A stretch of DNA of 64,000 nt from contig NZ_FXTU01000003.1 in assembly GCF_900182735.1 (NCBI RefSeq), positions 310,001 to 374,000 of the forward strand, in the 5' to 3' direction. A program made the translations under genes and the position numbers. Under the pieces are notes generated by a model. The model was given only the letters and a program-made list of their open reading frames with translations, was not told where the DNA came from and ran no database searches. This document shows positions 25,504 through 34,683 of this stretch, piece after piece. The stretch's first letter is position 1, and each line of letters begins with the position of its first letter. This stretch comes from Laceyella tengchongensis. GTDB lineage: Bacteria; Bacillota; Bacilli; Thermoactinomycetales; Thermoactinomycetaceae.

Positions 25504-26301
25504 TCAAGCCGTTTCGTCCCGTCGCACTCCGTCCTTTTTTTGCCAAGTGATAAAGAGGAAGAAGAGTAGGAAAACGGTGAACAAAGCGACACCAAGCCAT
25601 TCTAACTCCAATTCCGCCTGCGGTTTAAAATAGATGAACAGCTCATAAAAACCGATGCCGTAAGCCAACAGCACAATTAACCAACCCATGGTAAGCGATA
25701 CCCATTTACTGGTTTGGTCACTTCCTTTGAGGGAACGGTAGATGATGACGGAATCAAGCGTATCGGTGATCACCATACCGACCGTAAACGTCACGCCCAG
25801 CATGAGGGGCATCCACTCGGAACTATTTCCTGCGGCCAACGCCCAGACAGATGTTTGGCTCACCGTGTCGGCGGCGAGGGCCAACACCCCGCCGATCAGG
25901 ACGATCAGAAAGGGGTTGCTGGTTTCGCGCAAGGAGCGGGGAATCCATTTCCCTTTCACTCCTTGCGGTTGAAACGGCTCCTGCTTATTGGTCCATTTCA
26001 CCAGATTAAATATGTTGAGGGTGCCGATCGTTAACAAAGTGATAATGGACATCCAGGTAGCCACTTCATCAAAATAATTAGGGAAGGTGAACATCTGACT
26101 GACGACCCCGATGATCACAGCCACGCCAGTGACAACCAAGCCATGCCCCAATGAAAAAAAGGTGCCTACCCAACGGGCCATGGTATTCCGCTTATGCCAA
26201 TTGTATCGCGTCAATCCGTCGATGCAGGCCAGATGGTCCGCATCCAACCCATGCTTCAACCCCAAGGCGAACACCAATGCAAACAACGACCATTCTCCCA
26301 T
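25504..26301 (-). CDS. Nickel/cobalt transporter (NiCoT family)
   Basis: 265 residues with 7-8 membrane helices and the family signature HGLDADHLACID in helix II, plus FFSLGHGLVV and LGVTFTVGMVITDT. NiCoT permeases import Co2+ or Ni2+. As the last gene of the cobalamin operon, cobalt is the likely substrate. ATG 26301 follows GGGGGAG by 8 bases. The gap to btuR is 30 bp. It is a single-component permease, in contrast to the CbiMNQO system often found with these genes. Confidence 0.87.
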   Translation of the reverse strand: MGEWSLFALVFALGLKHGLDADHLACIDGLTRYNWHKRNTMARWVGTFFSLGHGLVVTGVAVIIGVVSQMFTFPNYFDEVATWMSIITLLTIGTLNIFNLVKWTNKQEPFQPQGVKGKWIPRSLRETSNPFLIVLIGGVLALAADTVSQTSVWALAAGNSSEWMPLMLGVTFTVGMVITDTLDSVIIYRSLKGSDQTSKWVSLTMGWLIVLLAYGIGFYELFIYFKPQAELELEWLGVALFTVFLLFFLFITWQKKDGVRRDETA

Positions 26302-26331
26302 CAATCAATCTCCCCCTCGCATGGTATTCAA

Positions 26332-26886
26332 CTAGAATTCAATCCCCTTGACAGCGGACACACCAGCATCATAATAATGTTTCACCGGTTCGATCCGCGA
26401 CACCAGATCAGCACGTTCCATCACTTCCGGCAAGGCGTTGCGCCCCGTCAGCACCAAATGCGTATGCTTCGGCCGCTGTTCGATTAAGGACAGCACTTCC
26501 GCCCGCGGCAAAACATCGTCGATGGGGAACGAAGTGATCGCCAATGCATTATTGATTTCATCGAGAATAGCAACATCATACTCTCCACTCATGACCCGCT
26601 CTTTCACCACCATCCAGGCCTCTGCCAATGCGGTGCGATGCTCTTCCGGTGTTTTGGTCCAAGTGAAGCCGACGCCCAATGGTCGCACCTCCACGCCCAG
26701 TTTTTTCAGTGCCAATTGTTCACCATAGGTGCGTTGCGGCGATTTGATGAATTGCCAAATCCCCACCCGTTGCCCCCGGCCTACCGCTCGCAAGGCGAGT
26801 CCCAGCGACGCCGTCGTTTTTCCTTTGCCGTCTCCGGTATAAACCAGTGTCAATCCTTGCCGGCCGGCTTTAGCTCGCTCAGGCAT
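26332..26886 (-). CDS. btuR: Cob(I)yrinic acid a,c-diamide adenosyltransferase
   Basis: 184 residues of the CobO/BtuR type, with the P-loop YTGDGKGKTTASLGLALRA and the acidic strand DVAILDEINNAL. It transfers the 5'-deoxyadenosyl group of ATP to reduced corrinoid. ATG 26886 follows AAAGGAGTGGGG and overlaps the end of cbiA by eight bases, showing translational coupling. The longer open frame upstream is just cbiA read in another frame. Confidence 0.92.
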   Translation of the reverse strand: MPERAKAGRQGLTLVYTGDGKGKTTASLGLALRAVGRGQRVGIWQFIKSPQRTYGEQLALKKLGVEVRPLGVGFTWTKTPEEHRTALAEAWMVVKERVMSGEYDVAILDEINNALAITSFPIDDVLPRAEVLSLIEQRPKHTHLVLTGRNALPEVMERADLVSRIEPVKHYYDAGVSAVKGIEF

Positions 26887-28285
26887 ATTCCCCACTCCTT
26901 TGTTGCCGGGCTTTTGTGCAATGTTGCAAAAAGCGAGCGGCAATGCGTGAATTGGAAACGAAGTGAAGGTGTGTGTACCCGGCCAACACGTTGGCTTGGG
27001 CATACCCTTCCTTCATCTCCCCTCGCCGTCCCTCACTTGTGTAAGCAAACGGCCAGGTCGATCCGGCCTCAGGCTCCAGCGAAGAGTAATGGAATTCATG
27101 TCCACGGGCCGACTCGCCCTTGGCAAATAACAAGTTGTCATCCGTGGCCCGCACTTCCCGATATCCCAATGCACTTAAGCGGTGTTGCATCCGCACCCGA
27201 CCAGGGATGAAGCCGACCATGGGATATACTTGCCCCGAAGTGGTTTCAATGGATCGCGCCAAATACATATATCCACCACACTCTGCAAACACGGGCTTCC
27301 CGCACTGGATGAAACGACGGATGGACTGTTTAGTCCGTTCATTGCGGGATAAGCGTTCCGCAAACTCCTCGGGGAAGCCTCCGCCGATCAACAGGCCATC
27401 CGCTTCTTCCGGCACGGCTTCGTCAGCCAACGGGCTAAAAAACACCAATTTCGCCCCCAGTCGCTCCAATAACTCCAGGTTTTCTGGATAATAAAAATGA
27501 AAAGCAGAATCTTTCGCCACCGCCACCACCGGCGCTCCTGGCAAAACAGGCACCGCATCCAGATATGAGGATGATGGCATCGATAGAGGAGGGGCATCTT
27601 GCGCAATCGCGAGCAAACGCTCCATATCCACACCTTGTTCGACCTTGTCAGCCAATTGGGCAAACAAATCCTCGCATTCCCCACGTTCAACCGCAGGCAC
27701 CAGTCCCAAGTGGCGTTCCGGCAACCTCATCGACTCATCCCGGGCCAGCCAACCCAATACCGGGATACCGCATTCTTGCTCAATCGCCGCTTTCACCAAC
27801 CGGTAATGCCCTTCGCTTCCCGCCCGGTTGGCAATCACTCCCCTGATCGCCACCTGGGGATTTAACCGCTGGTATCCTAGCACAACCGCCGCCGCACTGC
27901 GGGCCATGCTCTGTACATTCACCACGAGGATGACTGGACAGTCGAGCGCCATGGCAATCGAAGCGCTACTGCCTTGTTCGCTGAGCGGATCTTTGCCGTC
28001 GTACAACCCCATTACTCCTTCGACCACGGACAAATCAGCCCCGTCACTGCCGCGGATGAAACATTCGCGCATGTTCTCCTCGGTCAACATCCAGGTGTCC
28101 ACATTGCGCGACACCCTACCTGTCACCGCCGTGTGGTAAGTAGGATCAATATAGTCAGGACCGCACTTAAACCCCTGCACTTTCAGTCCCCGGCGCCGGA
28201 AAGCCGCCATGACGCCCAAGGTGATCGTCGTCTTTCCTACGCCACTGCCTGTCCCGGCAATCAGCAATCTTGGCCGTTTCATCAT
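26879..28285 (-). CDS. cbiA: Cobyrinate a,c-diamide synthase
   Basis: 468 residues: N-terminal dethiobiotin-synthetase-like ATPase (P-loop GTGSGVGKTTITLGV, CGPDYIDPTYH) and a C-terminal class I glutamine amidotransferase domain (GGGFPEEFAERL; FAECGGYMYLA with the nucleophilic Cys). It amidates the a and c side chains using Gln and ATP. Its ATG overlaps the cbiG stop. Normal length for the family. Confidence 0.94.
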   Translation of the reverse strand: MMKRPRLLIAGTGSGVGKTTITLGVMAAFRRRGLKVQGFKCGPDYIDPTYHTAVTGRVSRNVDTWMLTEENMRECFIRGSDGADLSVVEGVMGLYDGKDPLSEQGSSASIAMALDCPVILVVNVQSMARSAAAVVLGYQRLNPQVAIRGVIANRAGSEGHYRLVKAAIEQECGIPVLGWLARDESMRLPERHLGLVPAVERGECEDLFAQLADKVEQGVDMERLLAIAQDAPPLSMPSSSYLDAVPVLPGAPVVAVAKDSAFHFYYPENLELLERLGAKLVFFSPLADEAVPEEADGLLIGGGFPEEFAERLSRNERTKQSIRRFIQCGKPVFAECGGYMYLARSIETTSGQVYPMVGFIPGRVRMQHRLSALGYREVRATDDNLLFAKGESARGHEFHYSSLEPEAGSTWPFAYTSEGRRGEMKEGYAQANVLAGYTHLHFVSNSRIAARFLQHCTKARQQRSGEYA

Positions 28286-29394
28286 CGTCTTATCACTTCC
28301 TTCACTGAGGGAAAAGGAACTTGGGCAATCGATATCGTCACATTGCCCGCCTTCTTTTTAGTGAGTAACCATTCTGTCGCTCCGGCCGACAAAAGCGCGG
28401 CAGGCTCACTGACACCGTAAGCGCCAGTGTAACGGTAAACGGTGGGGGAAGGGTCAGGCAAGGTGACCGTGTTGAGTTCATCCGGGGTGTACGTGTCCAA
28501 GCGCCAACCATATTTTTTGCAGACAGACAACAAACCCGGCTCTTCTTTTTTCAAGTCAATCGTCGCCACATTGCGGACACTACGCAGAGAAAAACGCTGT
28601 TCGTTCAGCGTTTGCACGATCACATGCTCAATCTCTTCCGCCGACGTCCCCTTGTTGCACCCGATGCCCAACACCAACACCTTGGGTCGGTAGAGCACCC
28701 CGTTATGCAAATAGCGCTGTTCTTCTTGTTCGTCCAAGAGGCGGTGCGTCACCACCAACGCCGCGTCAAATTTCGCTTGGTCGGCTTCTGCACATGAATC
28801 AACCACGCGAATATGATCAGGCAACGGGCGGTCATAATCCCACCAGTACGGTTCCCCCGATTCCTGGATCACTGCTACCCGCTCTTCATTCACCACCGCT
28901 GCGCTCACTGGAGTAGCCTTGGCGAAGCTTTCAATCTCCCAACCAAAGGAACGGCCAAACAAATCGACAGCGATCGTTTGCTGAACATCGGAAGCCGTAG
29001 TGATGACCGGCGTCGCCCCTACTTGAGCGGCCACGCGCTTCGCCAGTTCGTTGGCACCACCCAGATGACCCGACAACACACTGATGGCAAATTTCCCTTT
29101 GTCGTCCACCACCACAACGGCGGGGTCTGTCTTTTTGTCTTGCAAGATCGGGGCGATCATGCGCACTACCGCACCTAAAGAGATGAACAGGACAATGCCG
29201 TCATACCGGCGGAACAAATCCGGAAGAATATGTTTGACTGAGCCTTGAAACAGCACAATTGACCGCGCCGCCTCATCCCCGCGCGCAAACTTGTCCATAT
29301 AATAGACATCGGCCTGTTCCAACTGTTCTTGCAACCGGCGCACCATATGCACTCCGTGTTTGGTGATGGCCACGAAAGCAAGGGGTCGCTTCAT
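28282..29394 (-). CDS. cbiG: Cobalt-precorrin-5A hydrolase
   Basis: 370 residues in the CbiG order: N-terminal domain (MKRPLAFVAITKHGVHMVRRL), central domain (LSGHLGGANELAKRVA) and C-terminal domain (VLGIGCNKGTSAEEIE; SEPAALLSAG). CbiG opens the lactone of cobalt-precorrin-5A with loss of acetaldehyde, the marker step of the anaerobic route. The start overlaps the cbiF stop (ATGA); GGGGTGG precedes it. Confidence 0.93.
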   Translation of the reverse strand: MKRPLAFVAITKHGVHMVRRLQEQLEQADVYYMDKFARGDEAARSIVLFQGSVKHILPDLFRRYDGIVLFISLGAVVRMIAPILQDKKTDPAVVVVDDKGKFAISVLSGHLGGANELAKRVAAQVGATPVITTASDVQQTIAVDLFGRSFGWEIESFAKATPVSAAVVNEERVAVIQESGEPYWWDYDRPLPDHIRVVDSCAEADQAKFDAALVVTHRLLDEQEEQRYLHNGVLYRPKVLVLGIGCNKGTSAEEIEHVIVQTLNEQRFSLRSVRNVATIDLKKEEPGLLSVCKKYGWRLDTYTPDELNTVTLPDPSPTVYRYTGAYGVSEPAALLSAGATEWLLTKKKAGNVTISIAQVPFPSVKEVIRR

Positions 29395-30188
29395 GCGCCA
29401 TCCACCCCTTTTCGAAACCCATGTGTGAACGTCTTGTCGTACAGGCGAGAGCGAAACGCGCCCCCATCCGCCAACCGGGATGGGTCCAAAGCCCACCCGG
29501 CCAAAATCATGGCATGACTACGAATGCCTGCTCGGCGCATCTCCTCGTCTAAGTTACCGAGCGTGGTGCGGAGAATGCGTTGATCTGGCCAAGTAGCCCG
29601 TTGCACCACTGCGACAGGGGTTTCATCCGCCCAGCCGGCTTCCCGCAGTTCGCGCACCACTTTCTTAGTCAGGGTAGCGCTTAAAAACAGAGCCAGTGTG
29701 GCGTGATGGGCGGCAAGCGTTGATAGCTTCTCACGCTCCGGCACGGGTGTCCGCCCTTCTGCGCGGGTCAGGATGACCGTTTGCGTCAACTCGGGGATCG
29801 TCAATTCCGCCCCCAAAACGGCCGCTGCGGCAAACACGGAGCTAACACCTGGAATGATCTCCACTTCAACCCCATACTTCTTCAACTCCACCATCTGCTC
29901 AAAAATCGCACCGAATACGGCGGGGTCACCGGTATGTACCCGGGCCACACTACGCCCTTGACGCACATGAACCACCATGCAATCAACCAGTTGCCCCAAC
30001 TCCATCCCTGAACTTGGCACAACGGTCGCTTCTGGTTTGGCTCTGGCGATCAAGGCTTCATTCACCAGTGAATCAGTGTACAACACCACATCGGCCGTCT
30101 CAATGATCCGCATGCCTTTCACCGTGATCAACTCAGGATCGCCAGGGCCCGCTCCCACGATATACACTTTAGCCGCCAACGCTGTCAT
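29391..30188 (-). CDS. cbiF: Cobalt-precorrin-4 C11-methyltransferase
   Basis: 265 residues of the tetrapyrrole methylase fold: VYIVGAGPGDPELITVKG, VARVHTGDPAVFGAIFEQM and VEIIPGVSSVFAAAA are the SAM- and substrate-binding segments. It methylates C11. The start ATG overlaps the cbiL stop (ATGA), and the gene overlaps cbiG in the same way. Confidence 0.93.
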   Translation of the reverse strand: MTALAAKVYIVGAGPGDPELITVKGMRIIETADVVLYTDSLVNEALIARAKPEATVVPSSGMELGQLVDCMVVHVRQGRSVARVHTGDPAVFGAIFEQMVELKKYGVEVEIIPGVSSVFAAAAVLGAELTIPELTQTVILTRAEGRTPVPEREKLSTLAAHHATLALFLSATLTKKVVRELREAGWADETPVAVVQRATWPDQRILRTTLGNLDEEMRRAGIRSHAMILAGWALDPSRLADGGAFRSRLYDKTFTHGFRKGVDGA

Positions 30189-30904
30189 TTCCTCACCACC
30201 ATCAATGAAAGATATCCCAACTTCTTCCCTCTTAACTCCCGCACATCCCACCAGATCTGCTCTTCGGGCGAGCTCACTTTGCTCACCACCGCCGCCCGGT
30301 CAAGCAGATCCAGTTCGTCCAGAATGTCAAGCAACAAGTCGAGCACTTTGGCCACTTTTAAAAACACCACAGCGTCATGCGTTTGTAGCACCTGTCGCAT
30401 CGCTTCCCGATCGGCCGTCGCCGGTGCGATAACCACTTGCTCATCCCCATCCGCCAAGGGAAGGTGCAAGCGGGACGCAGCTCCATTCACTGACGAAATG
30501 CCGGGGATGGACATGATTTCCACTTGCGGATGAAGCTTCCGCATCCGGCGCCCCAGATGAATAAAGGTGCTGTACAGCATGGGATCGCCCTCTGTCACGA
30601 AAGCGACATCTTTCCCCTGTGCCAGATGGGACCACACCGTCGCCACTGTTTGATCCCACTCTCGCGACAAAACGTCCGGATCGCGCGTCATCGGAAAAAT
30701 CAAGCCAACCATCTCTTTTTCCTGGGCTTTTACATACTGCTCCACAATGGACAAGGCATAGCTTTTTTCACCCTTGCGTTTTTTGGGATAAGCGATGACG
30801 CGGGTTTCCTTCAACATGCGATAAGCCTTCACGGTAAGCAATTCGGGATCGCCTGGCCCTACTCCGATGCCAATCAGTTTGCCATAACGCGCTTCATTGC
30901 TCAT
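30185..30904 (-). CDS. cbiL: Cobalt-precorrin-2 C20-methyltransferase
   Basis: 239 residues: GKLIGIGVGPGDPELLTVKA, VAFVTEGDPMLYSTFIHLG and VEIMSIPGISSVNGAASRL identify the CbiL/CobI methylase, which adds the C20 methyl that is later lost on ring contraction. ATG 30904 follows GAGGGGG and overlaps the end of cbiET by 11 bases. Confidence 0.93.
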   Translation of the reverse strand: MSNEARYGKLIGIGVGPGDPELLTVKAYRMLKETRVIAYPKKRKGEKSYALSIVEQYVKAQEKEMVGLIFPMTRDPDVLSREWDQTVATVWSHLAQGKDVAFVTEGDPMLYSTFIHLGRRMRKLHPQVEIMSIPGISSVNGAASRLHLPLADGDEQVVIAPATADREAMRQVLQTHDAVVFLKVAKVLDLLLDILDELDLLDRAAVVSKVSSPEEQIWWDVRELRGKKLGYLSLMVVRK

Positions 30905-32135
30905 GTACATCCCCCTCTTCCCCATCCGGCCGCCATGCAGCGATGACATATGTCGGATTGAGCGCGGCAAATCGGGTCATATTCAGAATCGGCTTGCTCC
31001 GCGACACTTGCATAAGCGTCACCCGCACCGCCATGCCCGCCGCTTCCAAGCCGGCCAAAGCAGTCGACAGTGTTTCAATCGTGGCGGCATTGATAACCAA
31101 TCGACCACCCGTCCGCAATCGGGAACAACACACCGTAAGTAGCTCGGACAGCTCTCCACCACTCCCGCCGATGAATATCGCGTCAGGATCAGGCAACTTG
31201 TCCAACCCTTGGGGCGCTTTGGTGTGAACGGCGTGGATGTCGGCACGGAACTTGATGCAGTTCGCTTCGATGTTGGCGATGTCCGCCTCATTTTTCTCAA
31301 TTGCATACACTTGGCCGTGCGTTGCGCACTTAGCAGCCTCGATCGCCACTGAACCGGAACCGGCTCCAATGTCCCAGACAACACTTTCTTTCTGCAAACG
31401 CATCTCTGTCAGGCTGAGCAGGCGAATCTCTTTTTTCGTAATCAGCCCTTTATCCGGCTTGCGCTGAATGAAGGCATCATCATCCATGCCCATGAACCAA
31501 GGCTGGCTTCGTGCCCCGTCCCGGCGTTTTAAGATCACGATGTTGAGTGGAGAAAACTCCGCTTGCGCCATTGGCTCCAACTCCCACCAGCCCGCCCGTT
31601 CATCCGCGCCGCCCAAATTCTCAGCCACAAACGCCTTGTATTCAGTCATGCCGAACCGCAACAAATAGTTGGCAATTGCCCCAGGCGTATTCTGGTCATC
31701 CGTCAGTAGCGCCACCATATCCTGCCCGTCGATGCGTTGGGCCAAGCCGAACAACGGGCGGCCATGGAGACTTTCTACCGGTACCCCTTGCCAACTTTCC
31801 CCCATGCGGGCGAACGCCAGCTGTAACGAACTCACATGGGGAAGAATCTCCACCCGCTCTCCGCCGAGACGCCGCACCAGCAAGCGACCAATTCCATAGA
31901 ATAGGGGGTCGCCCGAAGCGAGCACAACCACGCGCCGCTCCGCCATCACTTCGGCAATCCGACCGATCATGCCCATGATGCCGCCTTTGAGTACCCACTT
32001 CTCTCCCCTATGCTCAGGAAAATAAGCCAAATGGCGCTCTCCGCCGATCAAAACATCCGCTTCTTCAATCCATTTCCGGCAATGCGGGGGGAGTCCATCT
32101 TTCCCGTCCGCACCGATCCCAATCAGTTTCACCAT
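30894..32135 (-). CDS. cbiET: Fused C5,15-methyltransferase/decarboxylase (CbiE-CbiT)
   Basis: About 413 residues. The N-terminal half is a CbiE tetrapyrrole methylase (VKLIGIGADGKDGLPP, VVVLASGDPLFYGIG). The C-terminal half is a CbiT-type Rossmann methyltransferase (VVWDIGAGSGSVAIEAA, DAIFIGGSGG). Together they methylate C5 and C15 and decarboxylate the C12 acetate. ATG 32135 lies inside the cbiD reading frame; the overlap of about 70 bp is unusually long for this operon. GTG 32144 is an alternative start. Confidence 0.92.
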   Translation of the reverse strand: MVKLIGIGADGKDGLPPHCRKWIEEADVLIGGERHLAYFPEHRGEKWVLKGGIMGMIGRIAEVMAERRVVVLASGDPLFYGIGRLLVRRLGGERVEILPHVSSLQLAFARMGESWQGVPVESLHGRPLFGLAQRIDGQDMVALLTDDQNTPGAIANYLLRFGMTEYKAFVAENLGGADERAGWWELEPMAQAEFSPLNIVILKRRDGARSQPWFMGMDDDAFIQRKPDKGLITKKEIRLLSLTEMRLQKESVVWDIGAGSGSVAIEAAKCATHGQVYAIEKNEADIANIEANCIKFRADIHAVHTKAPQGLDKLPDPDAIFIGGSGGELSELLTVCCSRLRTGGRLVINAATIETLSTALAGLEAAGMAVRVTLMQVSRSKPILNMTRFAALNPTYVIAAWRPDGEEGDVHEQ

Positions 32136-33243
32136 CTGTGCCACTCCATTCCGCCCTCCCCAACAGTTCACCCTTCATTTTCACCAACACCGTTTCAATC
32201 GTCAGGCCTCCATCCACATGCCGCAAGCCTTGACGGCAGACCAACTGGCTCAACCGCGTGAAAAACGACATCCGCCCGGCTTCTTCCATCAGCTGGCCCG
32301 CGTGGGTCGCGCTGTTAGCCTCACGTACCGCCTGCACCAAATCGGGGGGTGCCCCCACTTCCTCCGCCACCGCCGCCAAAAAACCAAAGTCGACCGCGGC
32401 GCTTTTGGAGTGAACCATCATCACACCTTGGGCTACCTTGGAAAACTTGCCCATCATCCCTACTAAACTCACTCGTTCCACTCCGGCCCGTTTGGCGTGT
32501 TTCAATGCAAAACCTACAAAATCGCCCATCTGGATAAAAGCTTCTTCCGGCAGATGAGGGAAACACTTCATCGCATGTTTTTCACTGCTACCACCCGTAG
32601 TCAACACGAGATGACGGCAACCATTGGCTTTGGCCACTTGGATCGCCTGCGCCACACTGGCCCGGTAAGCAGCAGTTGAGAACGGAACCACGATCCCCCG
32701 CGTACCCAAGATGGAAATGCCACCGATAATTCCTAAACGGGCGTTCAACGTTTTCTGGGCGATCACTTCCCCTTCTGGAACAGAGATTACCACTTTGACA
32801 CCCCGGTTCACCCCATGTTCGGCTAGCACCGTCTCCACCGTCTCCCTGATCATCCGCCGGGGCACCGGGTTGATGGCCGCTTCCCCCTCCGGAATCGGCA
32901 AGCCCGGCTTAGTCACCCGACCCACACCGACACCACCGTCAATCTCGATTCCTTGTTCACGCAACCAGGTGACGGTGGACACAATCGTCGCTCCGTGCGT
33001 GGCATCGGGGTCATCCCCGCCGTCTTTGACCGTACTGGCTCGCGCATGGTTTCCATCCATCCGTACCTCATCCATGGCAAACACCGCCTTTTGGCCGATC
33101 GGCAAGCGGATCGTCACCTCTCGGACGGCTTCCCCGGTGATCAACGAGAGCAAAGCTGCTTTGGTCGCCGCCGTCGCGCAGGCTCCCGTAGTATATCCCG
33201 TACGGAGCGGCTTTTCTTCGCTTGCTGCCTGCGTTGACTTCAT
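32065..33243 (-). CDS. cbiD: Cobalt-precorrin-5B C1-methyltransferase
   Basis: 392 residues with the CbiD landmarks LRTGYTTGACATAATKAAL, VKDGGDDPDATHGA, and GILGTRGIVVPFS-type segment ISILGTRGIVVPFSTAA. It methylates C1 in the anaerobic pathway. The start follows the cbiC stop by one base. The last about 23 residues overlap the start of cbiET and look like a recent extension. Confidence 0.93.
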   Translation of the reverse strand: MKSTQAASEEKPLRTGYTTGACATAATKAALLSLITGEAVREVTIRLPIGQKAVFAMDEVRMDGNHARASTVKDGGDDPDATHGATIVSTVTWLREQGIEIDGGVGVGRVTKPGLPIPEGEAAINPVPRRMIRETVETVLAEHGVNRGVKVVISVPEGEVIAQKTLNARLGIIGGISILGTRGIVVPFSTAAYRASVAQAIQVAKANGCRHLVLTTGGSSEKHAMKCFPHLPEEAFIQMGDFVGFALKHAKRAGVERVSLVGMMGKFSKVAQGVMMVHSKSAAVDFGFLAAVAEEVGAPPDLVQAVREANSATHAGQLMEEAGRMSFFTRLSQLVCRQGLRHVDGGLTIETVLVKMKGELLGRAEWSGTDGETDWDRCGRERWTPPALPEMD

Positions 33244-33244
33244 G

Positions 33245-33895
33245 TCACGCTTCCATCTCCCGTTCAGCCATCATGGCTAAGGCATTTACAATCGCCACCG
33301 CCGTCGGACTGCCTCCCTTGCGGCCCAAGTTGGTGATAAATGGTACATTTAGCTTCAACAGCTCCTCTTTCGACTCCGCCGCAGATACAAAACCTACAGG
33401 CACACCCACGATGAGCCCTGGTTTGGCCACCCCCTCCCGAACCAGGCGAATCAATTCCAAAAGCGCCGTGGGGGCGTTACCGATCGCGAAAATGCCGCCT
33501 TCGGCCTCGGCGACTGCTTTCCTCATCGCCACAATCGCTCTGGTCGTCCCCAACCGTTTGGCTTCTGCCATCACATCGCTGTCAGAGATATACACTCGCA
33601 CATCGCTACCAAATTTCCCTAAACGCATTTTGTTGATCCCCACCTGCACCATCTGCACATCAGCCACGATTGGCTTGCCGGCTTGGATCGCTTGGATGCC
33701 CGCTCGCACTGCATCAGGATGAAACACAACACTTCGGCCCAACTCAAAGTCGGCGGTTGCATGAATTACCCTCTGCACAATGGGAAATTGCTCCGGCGCA
33801 AAATCATGTGCCCCCAATTCGTCGGCAATCATTTGAAAGCTTAAATTCTCAATCTCCTGAGGTTTAGTGGTGACGGGACGAAAAGACTCACTCAT
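33245..33895 (-). CDS. cbiC: Cobalt-precorrin-8 methylmutase
   Basis: 216 residues of the CbiC/CobH family: RVIHATADFELG with the catalytic His, PIVADVQMVQVGI and GVPVGFVSAAESKEEL. It moves the C11 methyl to C12 to give cobyrinate. GGAGGA precedes the ATG, which overlaps the cbiJ stop by eight bases. Confidence 0.94.
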   Translation of the reverse strand: MSESFRPVTTKPQEIENLSFQMIADELGAHDFAPEQFPIVQRVIHATADFELGRSVVFHPDAVRAGIQAIQAGKPIVADVQMVQVGINKMRLGKFGSDVRVYISDSDVMAEAKRLGTTRAIVAMRKAVAEAEGGIFAIGNAPTALLELIRLVREGVAKPGLIVGVPVGFVSAAESKEELLKLNVPFITNLGRKGGSPTAVAIVNALAMMAEREMEA

Positions 33896-34670
33896 GGGAC
33901 ATTCCTCCTAATTCTGCTCGCACCTGATCTAGCACTTGATCGATCTTATCCAAGGCGCGGCCATATTCGATCCGCGGCCGGGAAATGAGCACCACATGTA
34001 ACCCCAACTCCAAAGCGGCCTCCACCTTCTCATCGACCGAACCGATCTGCCCGCTCTCTTTGGTAATGACGGTGGTCACTTTATAATGTTGGTACAAGAC
34101 CTTGTTCAATTCTTTGCCAAACGGCCCTTGCATGGCGATGATATTCTTCTGCTCCAAACCCAACCGTTCGCATTTTTCCATGTTATCCTTGTGTGGCAAC
34201 ATCCGAGCAACCAACCGCACGCCCGGTTCCGACAACAATCTATGGGCGAAGATGTCCAACGTTTTGCTCCCTGTCGTCAGCATGACCACCCCTTTTCGGC
34301 GCGCCGCCGCTTCCGCCGCCTCTTGATAAGAGGATACGGTCTCGATGAGGGGATGACGCTCGACCTTCCATTCCGGGCGTTCGTAGCGGAGATAGGGGAT
34401 GCCTGCGCTATCAGCCGCCAGGATCGCATTTTTGGATGCTTCTTCGGCAAACGGGTGGCTGGCGTCCACCACCATGGCAGCACCTTGTTCCTTTAGAACG
34501 GCAACCATTTCATCCGCCGTCAATCGACCCACCCGCACAGAAACGCCTGCTTTCCGCAAGCTGTCGGCGGCACTTTCGGTCACAACCGAGGCCACGAGTG
34601 GATACCCTTCTTGTTGCAACAAACAAGCCAACTCACGGGCATCACTTGTTCCGGCCAACAGAAAAATCAC
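33888..34670 (-). CDS. cbiJ: Cobalt-precorrin-6A reductase
   Basis: 260 residues of the CobK/CbiJ family: IFLLAGTSDARELA for nucleotide binding, VVDASHPFAEEASKNA and ITKESGQIGSVDEKVEAA near the end. It reduces the macrocycle with NAD(P)H. GTG 34670 is preferred because GGGGGA lies 8 bases upstream and it starts the first strand; the longer frame is cbiX in another frame. The gap to cbiX is 13 bp. Confidence 0.9.
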   Translation of the reverse strand: MIFLLAGTSDARELACLLQQEGYPLVASVVTESAADSLRKAGVSVRVGRLTADEMVAVLKEQGAAMVVDASHPFAEEASKNAILAADSAGIPYLRYERPEWKVERHPLIETVSSYQEAAEAAARRKGVVMLTTGSKTLDIFAHRLLSEPGVRLVARMLPHKDNMEKCERLGLEQKNIIAMQGPFGKELNKVLYQHYKVTTVITKESGQIGSVDEKVEAALELGLHVVLISRPRIEYGRALDKIDQVLDQVRAELGGMSHE

Positions 34671-34683
34671 TGCTGTTCCCCCT

